Source: Streptococcus australis (GTDB taxonomy: Bacteria > Bacillota > Bacilli > Lactobacillales > Streptococcaceae). Taken from it: a stretch of DNA of 64,000 nt. The DNA lies in NCBI RefSeq assembly GCF_003943615.1, contig NZ_RJPZ01000008.1, forward strand, positions 1 through 64,000, read 5' to 3'. The notes under the pieces were generated by a model, which did no database searches, was not told the origin of the DNA, and worked only from the letters and a program-made list of their open reading frames with translations. The position numbers were made by a program, and so were the translations under genes. This document shows, piece after piece, positions 46,824-56,393 of the stretch. Within the stretch, counting starts at the first letter, position 1. Each line of letters begins with the position of its first letter.

Positions 46824-46829
46824 ATTGTA
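46824..46829 (-). promoter_or_regulatory. -10 of the small membrane protein gene
   Basis: TACAAT preceded by TGA on the minus strand (extended -10). The -35 (TAGACC) is weak. Confidence 0.55.
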
Positions 46830-46965
46830 TCACAATTTGCTTCTCTAGGTCTATTGGTTGATAGAATGAAATAGGATGAGGTTTTTAAAGAATAGGAAGT
46901 TTTTATCTTGAAACGGTGTGTGGATAGAGGAAAGAATCTCAAGTGCATCCTGGTCAGATTTGTGG

Positions 46966-46971
46966 TAAAAT
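46966..46971 (+). promoter_or_regulatory. -10 of the rsmH-ftsL-pbp2X-mraY operon
   Basis: TAAAAT with TGG upstream (extended -10), ending nine bases before the rsmH ATG. The -35 candidate GTGCAT (46943-46948) is 17 nt away. The 5' leader would be about 0-3 nt. Confidence 0.6.
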
Positions 46972-46980
46972 AGATAAGAT

Positions 46981-47931
46981 ATGAGTAAAGAATTTCATCA
47001 TGTAACGGTCTTGCTCCATGAAACGATTGATATGCTGGATGTAAAGCCAGATGGAATCTATGTGGATGCCACATTAGGTGGAGCCGGCCATAGCGAATAT
47101 TTATTAAGTCAATTAAGTGAAAAAGGACATTTATATGCCTTTGACCAAGATCAGCATGCGATTGATAATGCGGAGAAACGATTGACTCCTTATGTTAAAA
47201 AGGGCATGGTAACCTTCATCAAAGACAATTTCCGGAATCTTCAAGCCCGTCTCCAAGAATTGGGAGTCAGTGAAATTGATGGCATTTGTTATGACTTGGG
47301 AGTCTCTAGTCCTCAGTTAGATGAGCGGTCTCGTGGTTTTTCTTATAAAAAAGACGCTCCCTTGGACATGCGGATGAATCAAGAAGCTTCTTTGACAGCT
47401 TATGAAGTAGTCAATACCTATGATTACCATGATTTGGTTCGCATCTTTTTCAAGTATGGAGAAGATAAATTCTCTAAACAAATTGCTAGAAAGATCGAAC
47501 AGGCGCGTGCTGTCAAACCGATTGAAACGACGACAGAATTAGCAGAGATTATTAAGTCGGCAAAACCAGCCAAGGAACTAAAGAAAAAGGGACATCCAGC
47601 CAAACAAATTTTTCAGGCTATTCGGATCGAAGTCAATGATGAATTGGGAGCGGCTGATGAATCAATCCAGCAGGCTATGGATTTGTTGGCAGTTGGTGGT
47701 CGTATTTCAGTCATTACCTTTCATTCCTTGGAAGATCGTTTGACCAAGCAATTGTTTAAAGAAGCTTCTACAGTAGATGTACCGAAGGGCTTGCCCTTCA
47801 TCCCAGAGGACTTAAAACCAAAAATGGAATTAGTTTCTCGAAAACCGATTCTTCCAAGCCAAGAAGAGTTAGAAAATAACAACCGAGCTCATTCTGCAAA
47901 ATTGCGGGTTGCTCAAAAAATTCATAAGTAA
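46981..47931 (+). CDS. rsmH: 16S rRNA (cytosine-N4-)-methyltransferase RsmH
   Basis: RsmH (MraW) methylates C1402 of 16S rRNA and by tradition heads the division/cell-wall cluster. The 316-aa protein begins [16 protein letters not shown], with the SAM site [21 protein letters not shown] and [18 protein letters not shown] at 46981 gives the family N terminus, yet no Shine-Dalgarno is present and the -10 is nine bases away, suggesting leaderless translation. ftsL follows after 12 nt. Confidence 0.95.
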   Translation: MSKEFHHVTVLLHETIDMLDVKPDGIYVDATLGGAGHSEYLLSQLSEKGHLYAFDQDQHAIDNAEKRLTPYVKKGMVTFIKDNFRNLQARLQELGVSEIDGICYDLGVSSPQLDERSRGFSYKKDAPLDMRMNQEASLTAYEVVNTYDYHDLVRIFFKYGEDKFSKQIARKIEQARAVKPIETTTELAEIIKSAKPAKELKKKGHPAKQIFQAIRIEVNDELGAADESIQQAMDLLAVGGRISVITFHSLEDRLTKQLFKEASTVDVPKGLPFIPEDLKPKMELVSRKPILPSQEELENNNRAHSAKLRVAQKIHK

Positions 47932-47943
47932 GAGGAAATGAAC

Positions 47944-48279
47944 ATGGCAGATCAACCATTACGATCTCGTGGCAGTCAATTGCAAGATCGTATTCGTCGC
48001 TTTACCAGAGTAGAGAAAGCCTTTTATGGCTCGATTGTCCTAACAGGGATTATCCTTGCTGTCAGTATTATTTTTATGCAGACGCGGATTCTACAAGTGC
48101 AAAGTGATTTGACAAACCTCAATACGGAACTAAAAACAAAAGAGACTGAACTAGAAGATATCCGGCAAGAAGTCAATGAGTTGACTCGATATGAACGCTT
48201 GTCTAAGTTAGCTAGTTCTCAGGGGATGACCCTCCAAAAAGAAAATCGAAAAGTGGTGAGTTCAAGTAGCGATGAGTAA
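47944..48279 (+). CDS. ftsL: cell-division protein FtsL
   Basis: FtsL is a bitopic divisome protein that works with DivIB/FtsB at the septum. It has 111 aa: a basic cytoplasmic N terminus, one membrane helix (about residues 26-46), and an extracellular coiled coil (about 48-105). ATG at 47944 has AGAGGA 7 nt upstream; the ATG at 47938 is too close to that site. It overlaps pbp2X by eight bases. Confidence 0.92.
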   Translation: MADQPLRSRGSQLQDRIRRFTRVEKAFYGSIVLTGIILAVSIIFMQTRILQVQSDLTNLNTELKTKETELEDIRQEVNELTRYERLSKLASSQGMTLQKENRKVVSSSSDE

Positions 48280-50557
48280 ATTAAAAAAGAAAATCATTCG
48301 TTATTCCCTTAAAAAAAGGAAACTTCCAGACCAAAATCGTCGGCAAGTAGCTAAGAATTTGAGTTTGCTTTCCATTCTTGTTTTCTTCATTTTTCTCATT
48401 AATTTTGCAGTTATTATAGGCACAGATAGCAAATTTGGAAAAAATTTATCTGAGTTATCGCATCAAGTCCATCAGAAAACCGAGATTGTTCCAGCCAAAC
48501 GAGGAACAATTTATGATCGAAATGGAGCTGTCATTGCTGAAGATGCGACGACTTATAATGTTTATGCTATCATCGACAAAACTTATAAATCAGCAAAAGG
48601 TGAAGTTTTATACGTTGAAGAAAGCCAATACAACCAAGTAGCGGACGTTTTTAATCGTTATTTGGGGATGGAAAAAGATTATGTCGTCCAACAACTGTCT
48701 CAAAAGAGGCTCAACCAAGTTTCTTTTGGTGCGGCGGGGAACGATATCAGCTATAGCAATATGGATGCTATCCGGAGTGAACTAGAAGCTGCCAACATTA
48801 AAGGTGTTGATTTTACGACGAGTCCAAACCGGAGTTATAAAAATGGGACCTTTGCCTCTCAATTTATCGGTCAAGCTCAATTGGTAGAAGATAAAGAAGG
48901 CAATAAAACCCTGCAGGGAACAACGGGAATAGAAAAATCCTTGGATCGTATCTTGGGTGGTCAGGATGGAGTTGTGACCTATGAAAAGGATCGTAACGGA
49001 AATATTGTGCCGGGATCAGACAAGGTTGCCGTGAAGACAGAAGATGGAAAGGATGTTTATACAACCCTTTCTGCGGAACTGCAAACCTATCTCGAAACCA
49101 GAATGGATGTATTCCAAGAAAAGGTAAAAGGCAAATTTGTCAATGCGACCCTAGTGAGTGCCAAAACAGGGGAAATCCTGGCGACTACTCAACGTCCTAC
49201 CTATAATGCAGATACCAAAGAAGGTCTGGATATCAAGAATTTGAGAACTTGGAATACGATTCTTTACCAGGATCAGTACGAACCAGGTTCGACTATGAAG
49301 GTCATGACCTTGGCCGCGGCGATTGATCATGGGACTTTCCCAGCCTATAATGAGGTATATTACAATAACGAGCTGCAAGTAAAAGATGCGATCATCAAAG
49401 ACTGGGAAATCAATATGGGCTTGTCAGAAGGCCACTATATGAATATTGCTCAAGGTTTTGCCTATTCAAGTAACATTGGGATGACCAAGCTAGAGCAGAA
49501 GATGGGAAATAACGTCTGGATGAATTACCTCCACCGCTTCAAATTTGGTCTCCCTACCCGTTTTGGCATGGGCGATGAGAGTTTTGGAAGCCTTCCGGGT
49601 GATAACTATGTTACTCAAGCTATGTCTGCCTTTGGACAAGGGATATCTGTCAACCAAACGCAGATGTTGCGAGCATTTTCTGCCATTGCCAATGATGGGG
49701 AAATGTTAGAGCCTAAATTTATCAGTGCGATCTACGACGGCAAGCATGAATCCGCTCGTAAATCACAAAGAGAGGTCGTCGGCAATCCAGTTTCCGCTTC
49801 AGCTGCTCAGCAGACTCGTAATTACATGATTACAGTAGGGACTGATCCTCAATTCGGTACCCTCTACTCGTCGGATGGTCCTATTATTCAAGTAGCTGGA
49901 CAAAATGTTGCTGTCAAATCAGGGACAGCCCAAATTGCAACGGCTAATGGCTATTTGGAAGGAGAAAATGACAATATCAACTCGATAGTTGTCATGACAC
50001 CAGCTGAAGACCCAGATTTCATTATGTATGTGACGGTTCAACAGCCAGAAGTCAGCTTTAGTCCAAAGAGTTGGCAAGAACTGGTGAATCCAGTTCTAGA
50101 AGATGCGGTGGCTTTGAAGGATGAACTGAATCTGGTATCAGAAACCAAAGCCTTGGATGGGGTTACGAAAGAGGAAACCTATAAGATGCCGTCGGCAGAA
50201 TCCTTGTCGAAAGAATTGAAGTTGAAGCAGACTATTAGCCCAGGTGGCTTCGCAGATGAACTGCGTCGCAATCTGATCCAGCCTGTCGTTCTAGGAACTG
50301 GAAAAAATATTAAAAAGATGTCTGTTTCAGCAGGAACGAAATTAAAGGCAAATGAGCAAGTGTTGTTGTTGACAGATGATTTGGATTCAGTTCCGGATAT
50401 GTACGGCTGGACCAAGGAAAATGTTGATAAATTTGCTGAATGGACGGGCATTGAGATCACCTATAAAGGGAAAGGTTCTCGTGTGAGCAAACAAAACGTC
50501 AAAGTAGAAACTGCTTTAAAGAAGACGAAGAAAATAACAATTACATTAGGAGATTGA
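48272..50557 (+). CDS. pbpX: penicillin-binding protein 2X
   Basis: PBP2X is the class B septal transpeptidase of streptococci. It has 761 aa: one N-terminal membrane helix (about 30-50) and a dimerisation domain with the RGTIYDRNG segment. The transpeptidase domain has the nucleophile Ser340 in STMK, SSN (AYSSNIG) and KSG (VKSGTAQ), and two C-terminal PASTA domains follow (about 630-761). The STMK Thr often changed in penicillin-resistant strains is intact. ATG overlaps ftsL. Confidence 0.95.
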   Translation: MSKLKKKIIRYSLKKRKLPDQNRRQVAKNLSLLSILVFFIFLINFAVIIGTDSKFGKNLSELSHQVHQKTEIVPAKRGTIYDRNGAVIAEDATTYNVYAIIDKTYKSAKGEVLYVEESQYNQVADVFNRYLGMEKDYVVQQLSQKRLNQVSFGAAGNDISYSNMDAIRSELEAANIKGVDFTTSPNRSYKNGTFASQFIGQAQLVEDKEGNKTLQGTTGIEKSLDRILGGQDGVVTYEKDRNGNIVPGSDKVAVKTEDGKDVYTTLSAELQTYLETRMDVFQEKVKGKFVNATLVSAKTGEILATTQRPTYNADTKEGLDIKNLRTWNTILYQDQYEPGSTMKVMTLAAAIDHGTFPAYNEVYYNNELQVKDAIIKDWEINMGLSEGHYMNIAQGFAYSSNIGMTKLEQKMGNNVWMNYLHRFKFGLPTRFGMGDESFGSLPGDNYVTQAMSAFGQGISVNQTQMLRAFSAIANDGEMLEPKFISAIYDGKHESARKSQREVVGNPVSASAAQQTRNYMITVGTDPQFGTLYSSDGPIIQVAGQNVAVKSGTAQIATANGYLEGENDNINSIVVMTPAEDPDFIMYVTVQQPEVSFSPKSWQELVNPVLEDAVALKDELNLVSETKALDGVTKEETYKMPSAESLSKELKLKQTISPGGFADELRRNLIQPVVLGTGKNIKKMSVSAGTKLKANEQVLLLTDDLDSVPDMYGWTKENVDKFAEWTGIEITYKGKGSRVSKQNVKVETALKKTKKITITLGD

Positions 50558-50558
50558 T

Positions 50559-51560
50559 ATGTTATTTGCTACCCTAGTAGTATCATTTATATTAACGGTT
50601 ATTGGCATTCCTGCCTTCATCCGTTTCTATCAACGAGCCCATATTTCAGGGCAACAAATGCACGAAGACGTAAAGCAACACAAAGCCAAGGCGGGCACTC
50701 CTACCATGGGGGGAGTGGTCTTCTTGATCACTTCTGTCTTTGTCACCCTTGTTTTTAGCTTTTTAACTGGGAACTTTACGCGACCCGTCCAATTGATTCT
50801 CTTTATTTTGGTCTTGTATGGAATCGTTGGTTTCTTGGATGACTTCTTAAAAGTTTTTCGTAAGATTAATGAAGGGCTGAATCCTAAGCAAAAATTAGCC
50901 TTGCAATTGGTGGGCGGGATCATTTTCTATGTATTTTCTGAACGACATGGAGGCGGCAGCCTTCTCAATGTCTTTGGTTGGGATGTCTATTTGGGACATT
51001 TCTACATTGTCTTTGCCTTGTTCTGGTTGGTTGGTTTTTCAAACGCAGTCAACTTGACGGACGGGATTGATGGTTTGGCGAGCATTTCGGTGACCATCAG
51101 TTTAATCGCTTATTCCATCATCGCTGTTTGGCAAAGACGAATCGATATCCTCTTTGTGACCATCAGTATGATTGGAGCTCTATTAGGTTTCTTCGTCTAC
51201 AACCACAAGCCAGCCAAGATTTTCATGGGCGATGTTGGAAGCTTGGCCCTAGGTGGGATGCTGGCGACTCTATCCATGGCTCTCCACGTAGAGTGGACCT
51301 TGCTCTTGATAGGAATTGTCTATGTTTTTGAGACTAGCTCAGTCATGCTCCAAGTGTCGTACTTCAAATGGACGAAAAAACGGACAGGTGAAGGACGTAG
51401 GATTTTCCGCATGACGCCTTTCCATCACCATTTAGAATTGGGTGGTCTGTCTGGAAATGGACCTAAATGGTCTGAGTGGAAGGTCGATGCCTTTCTTTGG
51501 AGTGTCGGTGCAGGAATGAGTGCCTTGACTCTTTTGATCTACTTTTTAACCAATTCGTAA
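50559..51560 (+). CDS. mraY: MraY, phospho-MurNAc-pentapeptide translocase
   Basis: MraY transfers phospho-MurNAc-pentapeptide to undecaprenyl phosphate, making lipid I. The 333-aa protein has ten expected membrane helices, with the catalytic loops [12 protein letters not shown] and [10 protein letters not shown] and the FHHHLELGG segment. TTAGGAG precedes ATG, one base after pbp2X ends. It is the last gene of the operon. Confidence 0.96.
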   Translation: MLFATLVVSFILTVIGIPAFIRFYQRAHISGQQMHEDVKQHKAKAGTPTMGGVVFLITSVFVTLVFSFLTGNFTRPVQLILFILVLYGIVGFLDDFLKVFRKINEGLNPKQKLALQLVGGIIFYVFSERHGGGSLLNVFGWDVYLGHFYIVFALFWLVGFSNAVNLTDGIDGLASISVTISLIAYSIIAVWQRRIDILFVTISMIGALLGFFVYNHKPAKIFMGDVGSLALGGMLATLSMALHVEWTLLLIGIVYVFETSSVMLQVSYFKWTKKRTGEGRRIFRMTPFHHHLELGGLSGNGPKWSEWKVDAFLWSVGAGMSALTLLIYFLTNS

Positions 51561-51575
51561 GTCATTAAAAATAAT

Positions 51576-51603
51576 AGGTTGGGATGCTATCTCAACCTTT
51601 TTC
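51576..51603 (+). terminator. terminator after mraY
   Basis: AGGTTG and CAACCT pair (with GGAT/ATCT inner pairing), followed by TTTTTC. Confidence 0.8.
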
Positions 51604-51654
51604 GCTGGCTAGGAATTACTGTCCAAAAGAAGAGCGGGAAGAAGATTTTTCTGA

Positions 51655-51660
51655 TATAAT
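51655..51660 (+). promoter_or_regulatory. -10 of the DEAD-box helicase gene
   Basis: TATAAT with TGA upstream (extended -10), 26 nt before the start codon. The -35 is weak. Confidence 0.55.
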
Positions 51661-51686
51661 AGTAGAGATGATGAAAGGATAAGAGA

Positions 51687-53030
51687 ATGAAATTTACAGA
51701 TTTTAAGTTTAAGGACTATATCCAAGAGGCCTTAAAAGAGATTAATTTTATCGAAGCAACAGAAGTTCAAGAAAAACTCATTCCGATTGTATTAGCAGGG
51801 CGTGACTTAGTCGGCGAATCCAAAACAGGATCAGGGAAGACCCATACCTTCCTCTTGCCTATTTTTCAAACCTTGAACGAAGATAGTAGCCAGGTTGAAG
51901 TGGTCATCACAGCACCGAGTCGGGAATTGGCCACTCAAATCTACCAAGCGGCCCGTCAGATTGCTAGCCACTGTGAAAAGGAAATTCGGATTGCTAACTA
52001 TGTTGGTGGGACTGATAAGGCTCGTCAGATTGATAAGCTCCAAGTGGCGCAACCCCATATCGTGATTGGGACACCAGGGCGTATCTATGATTTGGTCGCT
52101 TCTGGAGATTTAGCCATTCATAAGGCTCATACCTTTGTGGTCGATGAGGCTGATATGACTCTCGATATGGGCTTTTTGACGACGGTAGATAAGATTGCAT
52201 CTAGTCTTCCCAAGAAACTTCAGTTTTTAGTCTTCTCAGCGACGATTCCGCAAAAATTACAACCCTTTTTAAAAAAATACCTGTCCAACCCTGTCATGGA
52301 GCAGATTAAAACTAAAACGGTGATTTCGGATACCATTGATAACTGGTTGGTATCGACAAAAGGGCGCGATAAGAATGAGCAAGTCTATCAACTAACCCAG
52401 GCTCTTCAACCTTATCTAGCTATGATTTTTGTGAATACCAAGGATAGAGCAGATGACTTGCATGCTTTTCTAGTAGAGAAGGGGCTTAAAGTCGCTAAAA
52501 TCCATGGAGGGGTTCCTCCGCGGGAGCGCAAGCGCATCATGAACCAAGTCAAAAACCTGGATTTTGAATATATCGTGGCGACGGACTTGGCAGCGCGTGG
52601 TATTGATATTGAAGGAGTCAGTCATGTTATCAACGATGCCATTCCACAAGACTTGTCCTTCTTTGTCCACCGTGTCGGACGGACTGGTCGAAATGGCCTT
52701 CCTGGTACAGCCATCACCCTCTATCAACCGAGTGATGACTCAGACATTAGAGAGCTTGAAAAATTGGGGATTCAATTTGTACCCAAGGTCTTGAAGGCCG
52801 GAGCTATCGAGGATACCTATGACCGGGATCGTCGGGCTAATCGCGAAAAGCGCCAAGAAAAACTCGATATTGAGATGATTGGCTTGGTCAAGAAGAAAAA
52901 GAAAAAAATCAAACCAGGCTACAAGAAAAAAATCAAATGGGCCGTGGACGAGAAACGCCGGAAAGCCAAGAGGGCTGAGAATCGTGCTCGTGGTCGGGCA
53001 GAAAGAAAGGCTAAACGCCAAACCTTTTAG
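51687..53030 (+). CDS. DEAD-box RNA helicase (CshB-like)
   Basis: A 447-aa ATP-dependent RNA helicase for mRNA turnover, ribosome assembly or cold growth. The motifs in order are Q motif region, SKTGSGKT (I), PSRELA (Ia), TPGR, DEAD in VVDEADMT (II), SAT (III), the second domain with TDLAARGID, and HRVGRTGR (VI). The tail from about residue 380 is very basic (KKKKKKIKPGYKKKIK-type) and likely binds RNA. AAGGATAAGAG precedes ATG. Monocistronic. Confidence 0.93.
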   Translation: MKFTDFKFKDYIQEALKEINFIEATEVQEKLIPIVLAGRDLVGESKTGSGKTHTFLLPIFQTLNEDSSQVEVVITAPSRELATQIYQAARQIASHCEKEIRIANYVGGTDKARQIDKLQVAQPHIVIGTPGRIYDLVASGDLAIHKAHTFVVDEADMTLDMGFLTTVDKIASSLPKKLQFLVFSATIPQKLQPFLKKYLSNPVMEQIKTKTVISDTIDNWLVSTKGRDKNEQVYQLTQALQPYLAMIFVNTKDRADDLHAFLVEKGLKVAKIHGGVPPRERKRIMNQVKNLDFEYIVATDLAARGIDIEGVSHVINDAIPQDLSFFVHRVGRTGRNGLPGTAITLYQPSDDSDIRELEKLGIQFVPKVLKAGAIEDTYDRDRRANREKRQEKLDIEMIGLVKKKKKKIKPGYKKKIKWAVDEKRRKAKRAENRARGRAERKAKRQTF

Positions 53031-53091
53031 TGATAAAGAAATTTAAAGATTTCCATAAAAATTAACTATTTGGTCGCTGATTTATTTTGTG

Positions 53092-53121
53092 ATAGACTAT
53101 CTATAGATAGTCTATTTTTTT
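53092..53121 (+). terminator. terminator after the helicase gene
   Basis: A perfect palindrome, ATAGACTATCTA and its complement, followed by TTTTTT. The following 130 nt to the ABC permease gene hold a weak promoter (TAGAAT near 53217 with TGA upstream) and no other recognised feature. Confidence 0.9.
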
Positions 53122-53254
53122 GCTCCTAAGGGAGAGTGTTGCTTGCTAGTGCATGATACCTTGAGCATGATTTACGAACAATCAATAGCAAAACTCAGCA
53201 TTTTAGCTGTAAATATGATAGAATGATTCATTATCTAGGGAGGAAGTAACGGAG

Positions 53255-54061
53255 ATGTTTACAACTACTTATCTGGCGTCTGGTTGGTATGAACAGTTTT
53301 TAAAATGGATACCAGAGGGAGAAATCTTTAACCTACGCGTCGTTTTTGAAGCTATTCCCGGAATTTTAAAAGAGCTTCCAAATACGATTTTGTTAACCTT
53401 GGCAGGAGCATTTTTTGGTTTATTGCTAGCCCTATTGTTTGCCATTGTCAAAATCAATCGGGTAAAAATTCTCTACCCTATTCAAGCCTTGTTTGTGAGT
53501 TTTCTTAGAGGGACACCGATTTTGGTCCAGTTGATGCTGACCTATTATGGAATTCCGCTCCTATTGAAAGCCATTAACCAACAATATGGTACAACCTTTA
53601 ATATCAACGATGTGCCGGCCCATTTATTTGTCATTGTGGCCTTTGCCTTCAATGAGGCGGCATATGCCAGTGAGACCATTCGGGCAGCGATTTTGTCTGT
53701 TGATGCGGGTGAAATCGAAGCAGCGAAGAGTATCGGGATGACCAATACTCAAGTCTATCGACGGATTATCATTCCAAATGCAGCAGTGGTGGCGACACCG
53801 ACCTTGATCAACTCTTTAATCGGTTTGACCAAGGGGACTTCTCTAGCCTTTTATGCAGGTGTTTTGGAAATCTTTGCCCAAGCCAAGATTATGTCGGGGA
53901 ATGACAGTCGCTACTTTGAACGCTTTATCTCTGTTTCATTGATTTACTGGGTTATCAATATTTTGATTGAACAATTGGGTCGCTGGATCGAACAGGTCCT
54001 CTCTATCAAAGATCCACAAGTCGTAACCCAAACCTTGCAAGAGGAGGAAAGAGCAGCATGA
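53255..54061 (+). CDS. polar amino-acid ABC transporter permease
   Basis: A 268-aa HisMQ-type permease with about five helices. It has FLRGTPILVQLMLTYYGIPLL near the N-terminal third and the EAA loop GEIEAAKSIGMTNTQVYRRI that contacts the ATPase. No signal-type binding domain is fused, and no binding-protein gene is adjacent. GGGAGG lies 11 nt upstream, with a further GGAG touching ATG. It overlaps the ATPase gene by four bases. The amino acid carried is not readable. Confidence 0.9.
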   Translation: MFTTTYLASGWYEQFLKWIPEGEIFNLRVVFEAIPGILKELPNTILLTLAGAFFGLLLALLFAIVKINRVKILYPIQALFVSFLRGTPILVQLMLTYYGIPLLLKAINQQYGTTFNINDVPAHLFVIVAFAFNEAAYASETIRAAILSVDAGEIEAAKSIGMTNTQVYRRIIIPNAAVVATPTLINSLIGLTKGTSLAFYAGVLEIFAQAKIMSGNDSRYFERFISVSLIYWVINILIEQLGRWIEQVLSIKDPQVVTQTLQEEERAA

Positions 54062-54801
54062 TTCGGATTTCACAATTATCAAAATCCTTTTCAGGTCAAG
54101 TGGTCCTAGACCATCTTGATTTAGAAATTCAAAAAGGGGAAGTTGTTGCCTTGATTGGTTCTTCTGGAGCTGGTAAATCAACCTTCTTGAGAAGCTTGAA
54201 CTATTTGGAAGCTCCAGATAGTGGGAGTATTGAGATCAATGGGGAGAAGGTAGACTTTGAAAACATCAGCAAGGACGAGATCCTGACCCTTCGAAGAAAG
54301 CTAGCTATGGTCTTTCAACAATTCAATCTCTTCAGTCGCAAGACAGCTTTGGACAACGTCAAGGAAGGACTGATCGTCGTCAAAGGCTTATCCGAACAGG
54401 AAGCAACCGAGATTGCCAAAGAAGAACTCGCAAAAGTCGGTTTGTCGGACCGTGAAAACCATTACCCTCGTCATTTGTCAGGAGGGCAGAAACAACGGGT
54501 AGCTTTGGCACGTGCCCTAGCTATGAAGCCGGAAGTCCTTTTATTGGATGAGCCAACTTCAGCTCTCGATCCAGAATTGGTTGGAGAGGTAGAAAAAGCC
54601 ATCGCAGTAGCAGCTCAGGCAGGTCAAACCATGATTTTGGTCAGCCATGATATGAGCTTTGTTTCCCAAGTGGCAGACAAGGTCTTGTTCCTCGACCAGG
54701 GGAAAATTATTGAAACTGGAACACCAGAAGAGATTATGAAAGCTCCTAAAGAAGAGCGGACAAAAGAATTCTTTGCTAGTTACAAACGAACATTTGTTTG
54801 A
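54058..54801 (+). CDS. polar amino-acid ABC transporter ATP-binding protein
   Basis: A 247-aa GlnQ/HisP-type ATPase: Walker A GSSGAGKST, Q-loop FQQFNLF, signature LSGGQKQRVALARA, Walker B VLLLDEPTSALDP and H-loop VSHDMSF. It partners the permease before it through ATGA overlap. The terminator at 54819 follows. Confidence 0.93.
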   Translation: MIRISQLSKSFSGQVVLDHLDLEIQKGEVVALIGSSGAGKSTFLRSLNYLEAPDSGSIEINGEKVDFENISKDEILTLRRKLAMVFQQFNLFSRKTALDNVKEGLIVVKGLSEQEATEIAKEELAKVGLSDRENHYPRHLSGGQKQRVALARALAMKPEVLLLDEPTSALDPELVGEVEKAIAVAAQAGQTMILVSHDMSFVSQVADKVLFLDQGKIIETGTPEEIMKAPKEERTKEFFASYKRTFV

Positions 54802-54818
54802 TATAATATATAAGAGCT

Positions 54819-54855
54819 CGAGTCTGGAACGCGATGTTTCAGACTCGGATTTTTC
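54819..54855 (+). terminator. terminator after the amino-acid transporter genes
   Basis: CGAGTCTGGAAC and GTTTCAGACTCG pair (one G-U) around GCGAT, then GGATTTTTC. Confidence 0.85.
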
Positions 54856-54857
54856 TT

Positions 54858-54967
54858 TGAGTAGGTGCCTCAGGAGAAGATGATTATTCCTAGTCTACTT
54901 TTCTGCATAGATAGGTGTTTCAAGTTGATCAACGGTTAACGAAACGAAATGGCACCTCGTCCCCTCA
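54858..54967 (+). ncRNA. structured leader before DUF4059-trxB, possible distant copy 3
   Basis: TGAG and AGGTGCC (54858-54869) pair with GGCACCT (54951-54957) and CTCA (54964-54967). Between the right-hand strands sits CGTCCC, as in copies 1 and 2. Alternative pairing, GAGTAG/CTACT with CAGGA/TCCTA, would compete with the outer stem. GTTTC and GAAAC enclose GTTGATCAAC. The match to copies 1 and 2 is partial, so this may be a different regulatory leader. Confidence 0.4.
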
Positions 54968-54995
54968 TTCCAATTTTGGATACTAAGGAGATCTT

Positions 54996-55223
54996 ATGTT
55001 AAACCAATTGCTATCTCTCTATATCGAGAGCTTAATCATCACTTCAGTTGGGGTGTTGGTTGCCTCAGCTGTTTGGATAGGCTTGCGAGCGGCTCGTAAG
55101 AAGGATAAAACAGCTAAGGAACGCCAGTTACACCTCTATGATATTTTATTAATTGATATTATGACAATTCCAGTCCTTACCTTTGCAGTCATTGGAGTTC
55201 TGTTTATTCTTCGAGCAAGATAA
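54996..55223 (+). CDS. DUF4059 family membrane protein
   Basis: A 75-aa protein with two membrane helices (about 5-30 and 50-72) joined by a basic loop with RAARKKDKTAKERQ. AAGGAG lies 6 nt before ATG. DUF4059 genes stand before trxB in streptococci; function unknown. It follows the structured leader and precedes trxB by 58 nt. Confidence 0.85.
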   Translation: MLNQLLSLYIESLIITSVGVLVASAVWIGLRAARKKDKTAKERQLHLYDILLIDIMTIPVLTFAVIGVLFILRAR

Positions 55224-55281
55224 TTGCAAAATGGTTCAATTGGAGTTAGAATCAAGATAGTTACAACAAAAGGAGAAGCTT

Positions 55282-56196
55282 ATGTATGATACACTGATTA
55301 TCGGCGCAGGACCTGCGGGAATGACTGCTGCCTTGTATGCGGCTCGTAGCAATCTCAAGGTTGCCTTGTTAGAAGCAGGAATTCCTGGCGGACAGATGAA
55401 CAACACGTCCGATATCGAGAATTATCCAGGCTATGCTAATATCAGTGGACCTGAATTGGCAGAAAAAATGTTCGAGCCTTTAGAAGTACTAGGTGTGGAA
55501 CACTTGTTCGGCAGAGCCGAAAACATTGTTGATCAAGGAAGCTACAAGGAAATTACGACAGATGATGGCCTCCTTCAAGCCAAGACCGTTATTATTGCGA
55601 CAGGTTCCAACCATCGTTTGTTGGGAGTTCCAGGTGAAGAAGAATTGAATAGTCGTGGGGTTTCTTATTGTGCCGTCTGTGATGGGGCCTTCTTCCGAGA
55701 TGAAGACCTCATGGTCGTTGGTGGAGGGGACTCAGCGGTTGAAGAGGCAATCTTCCTGACTCAGTTTGCTAAGTCTGTTACCATTGTTCACCGCCGCGAT
55801 GCCCTACGTGCCCAAAAAGTTCTTCAAGACCGGGCTTTTGCCAATGAAAAGATTCACTTTGCTTGGAATACAGTGGTCGAAGAGATCAAGGGGGACAACC
55901 GTGTGACTAGCCTGGTCTTAAAAGATGTTCAAACAGGTCAAGTCCGCGAGCAAGCAGCAGGTGGCGTCTTCATCTATGTAGGACTGGATCCTGTCAGTGA
56001 CTTTGCCAAAGAATTGGGTATTTTGGATGAGAATGGTTGGGTGATCACAGATGATCATATGAAAACCTCAGTTCCTGGAATCTTTGCGGTTGGAGATGTC
56101 CGCCAAAAAGATCTTCGCCAGGTAACCACAGCTGTTGGGGACGGCGCTGTTGCCGGTCAAGAAGCCTATAAATACATTACTGAACACGAAGAATAA
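55282..56196 (+). CDS. trxB: thioredoxin-disulfide reductase
   Basis: TrxB passes electrons from NADPH through FAD to thioredoxin. The 304-aa protein has the FAD motif GAGPAGMTAALY, the redox pair Cys130-Cys133 in CAVCDG, the NADPH motif GGGDSAVEEA, and the FAD-binding end GIFAVGDVRQKDLRQ. AAAAGGAGAAGC precedes ATG. Confidence 0.95.
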   Translation: MYDTLIIGAGPAGMTAALYAARSNLKVALLEAGIPGGQMNNTSDIENYPGYANISGPELAEKMFEPLEVLGVEHLFGRAENIVDQGSYKEITTDDGLLQAKTVIIATGSNHRLLGVPGEEELNSRGVSYCAVCDGAFFRDEDLMVVGGGDSAVEEAIFLTQFAKSVTIVHRRDALRAQKVLQDRAFANEKIHFAWNTVVEEIKGDNRVTSLVLKDVQTGQVREQAAGGVFIYVGLDPVSDFAKELGILDENGWVITDDHMKTSVPGIFAVGDVRQKDLRQVTTAVGDGAVAGQEAYKYITEHEE

Positions 56197-56199
56197 GAA

Positions 56200-56248
56200 A
56201 GAAGGGATGTTTGTCTGATGGAAAGAGACAAATATCCCTTCTTTTTTA
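56200..56248 (+). terminator. terminator after trxB
   Basis: GAAGGGATGTTTGTCT pairs with AGACAAATATCCCTTC (one G-U) around a short loop, followed by TTTTTT. Confidence 0.9.
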
Positions 56249-56305
56249 CGATGAAAAATGAGGCTTAGCCCGGATTAAACTCATGTGGTCCTGCTTAAAA
56301 TATGC

Positions 56306-56362
56306 TATAATGTGTTTAAAATTATTTTGGACTGTGCCAGTTGACGGAGCGTGACTGGTGCC
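56306..56362 (+). promoter_or_regulatory. promoter and leader hairpin of pncB
   Basis: TATAAT (56306-56311) with TGC upstream is an extended -10. In the leader, TGCCAGT (56335-56341) pairs with ACTGG and GCCA (56354-56363) around a 12-nt loop. It may be a regulator site or mRNA structure. A NAD-responsive repressor is plausible but not shown. Confidence 0.5.
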
Positions 56363-56393
56363 ACGACGTAAGAAAAAAGAAGAGGGATCAAAA

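Noticed and set aside
48272..50557. Mosaic or resistance-type pbp2X
   Set aside because: The active-site STMK, SSN and KSG motifs are intact. Without reference alleles no claim of mosaicism can be made.
54863..54964. The TGGCACC and CGTCCC segments read as a T-box riboswitch before trxB
   Set aside because: TGGCACC pairs fully with an upstream AGGTGCC, the rest of the 14-nt core is missing, no stem I features are seen, and no terminator follows. trxB and DUF4059 are not amino-acid genes.
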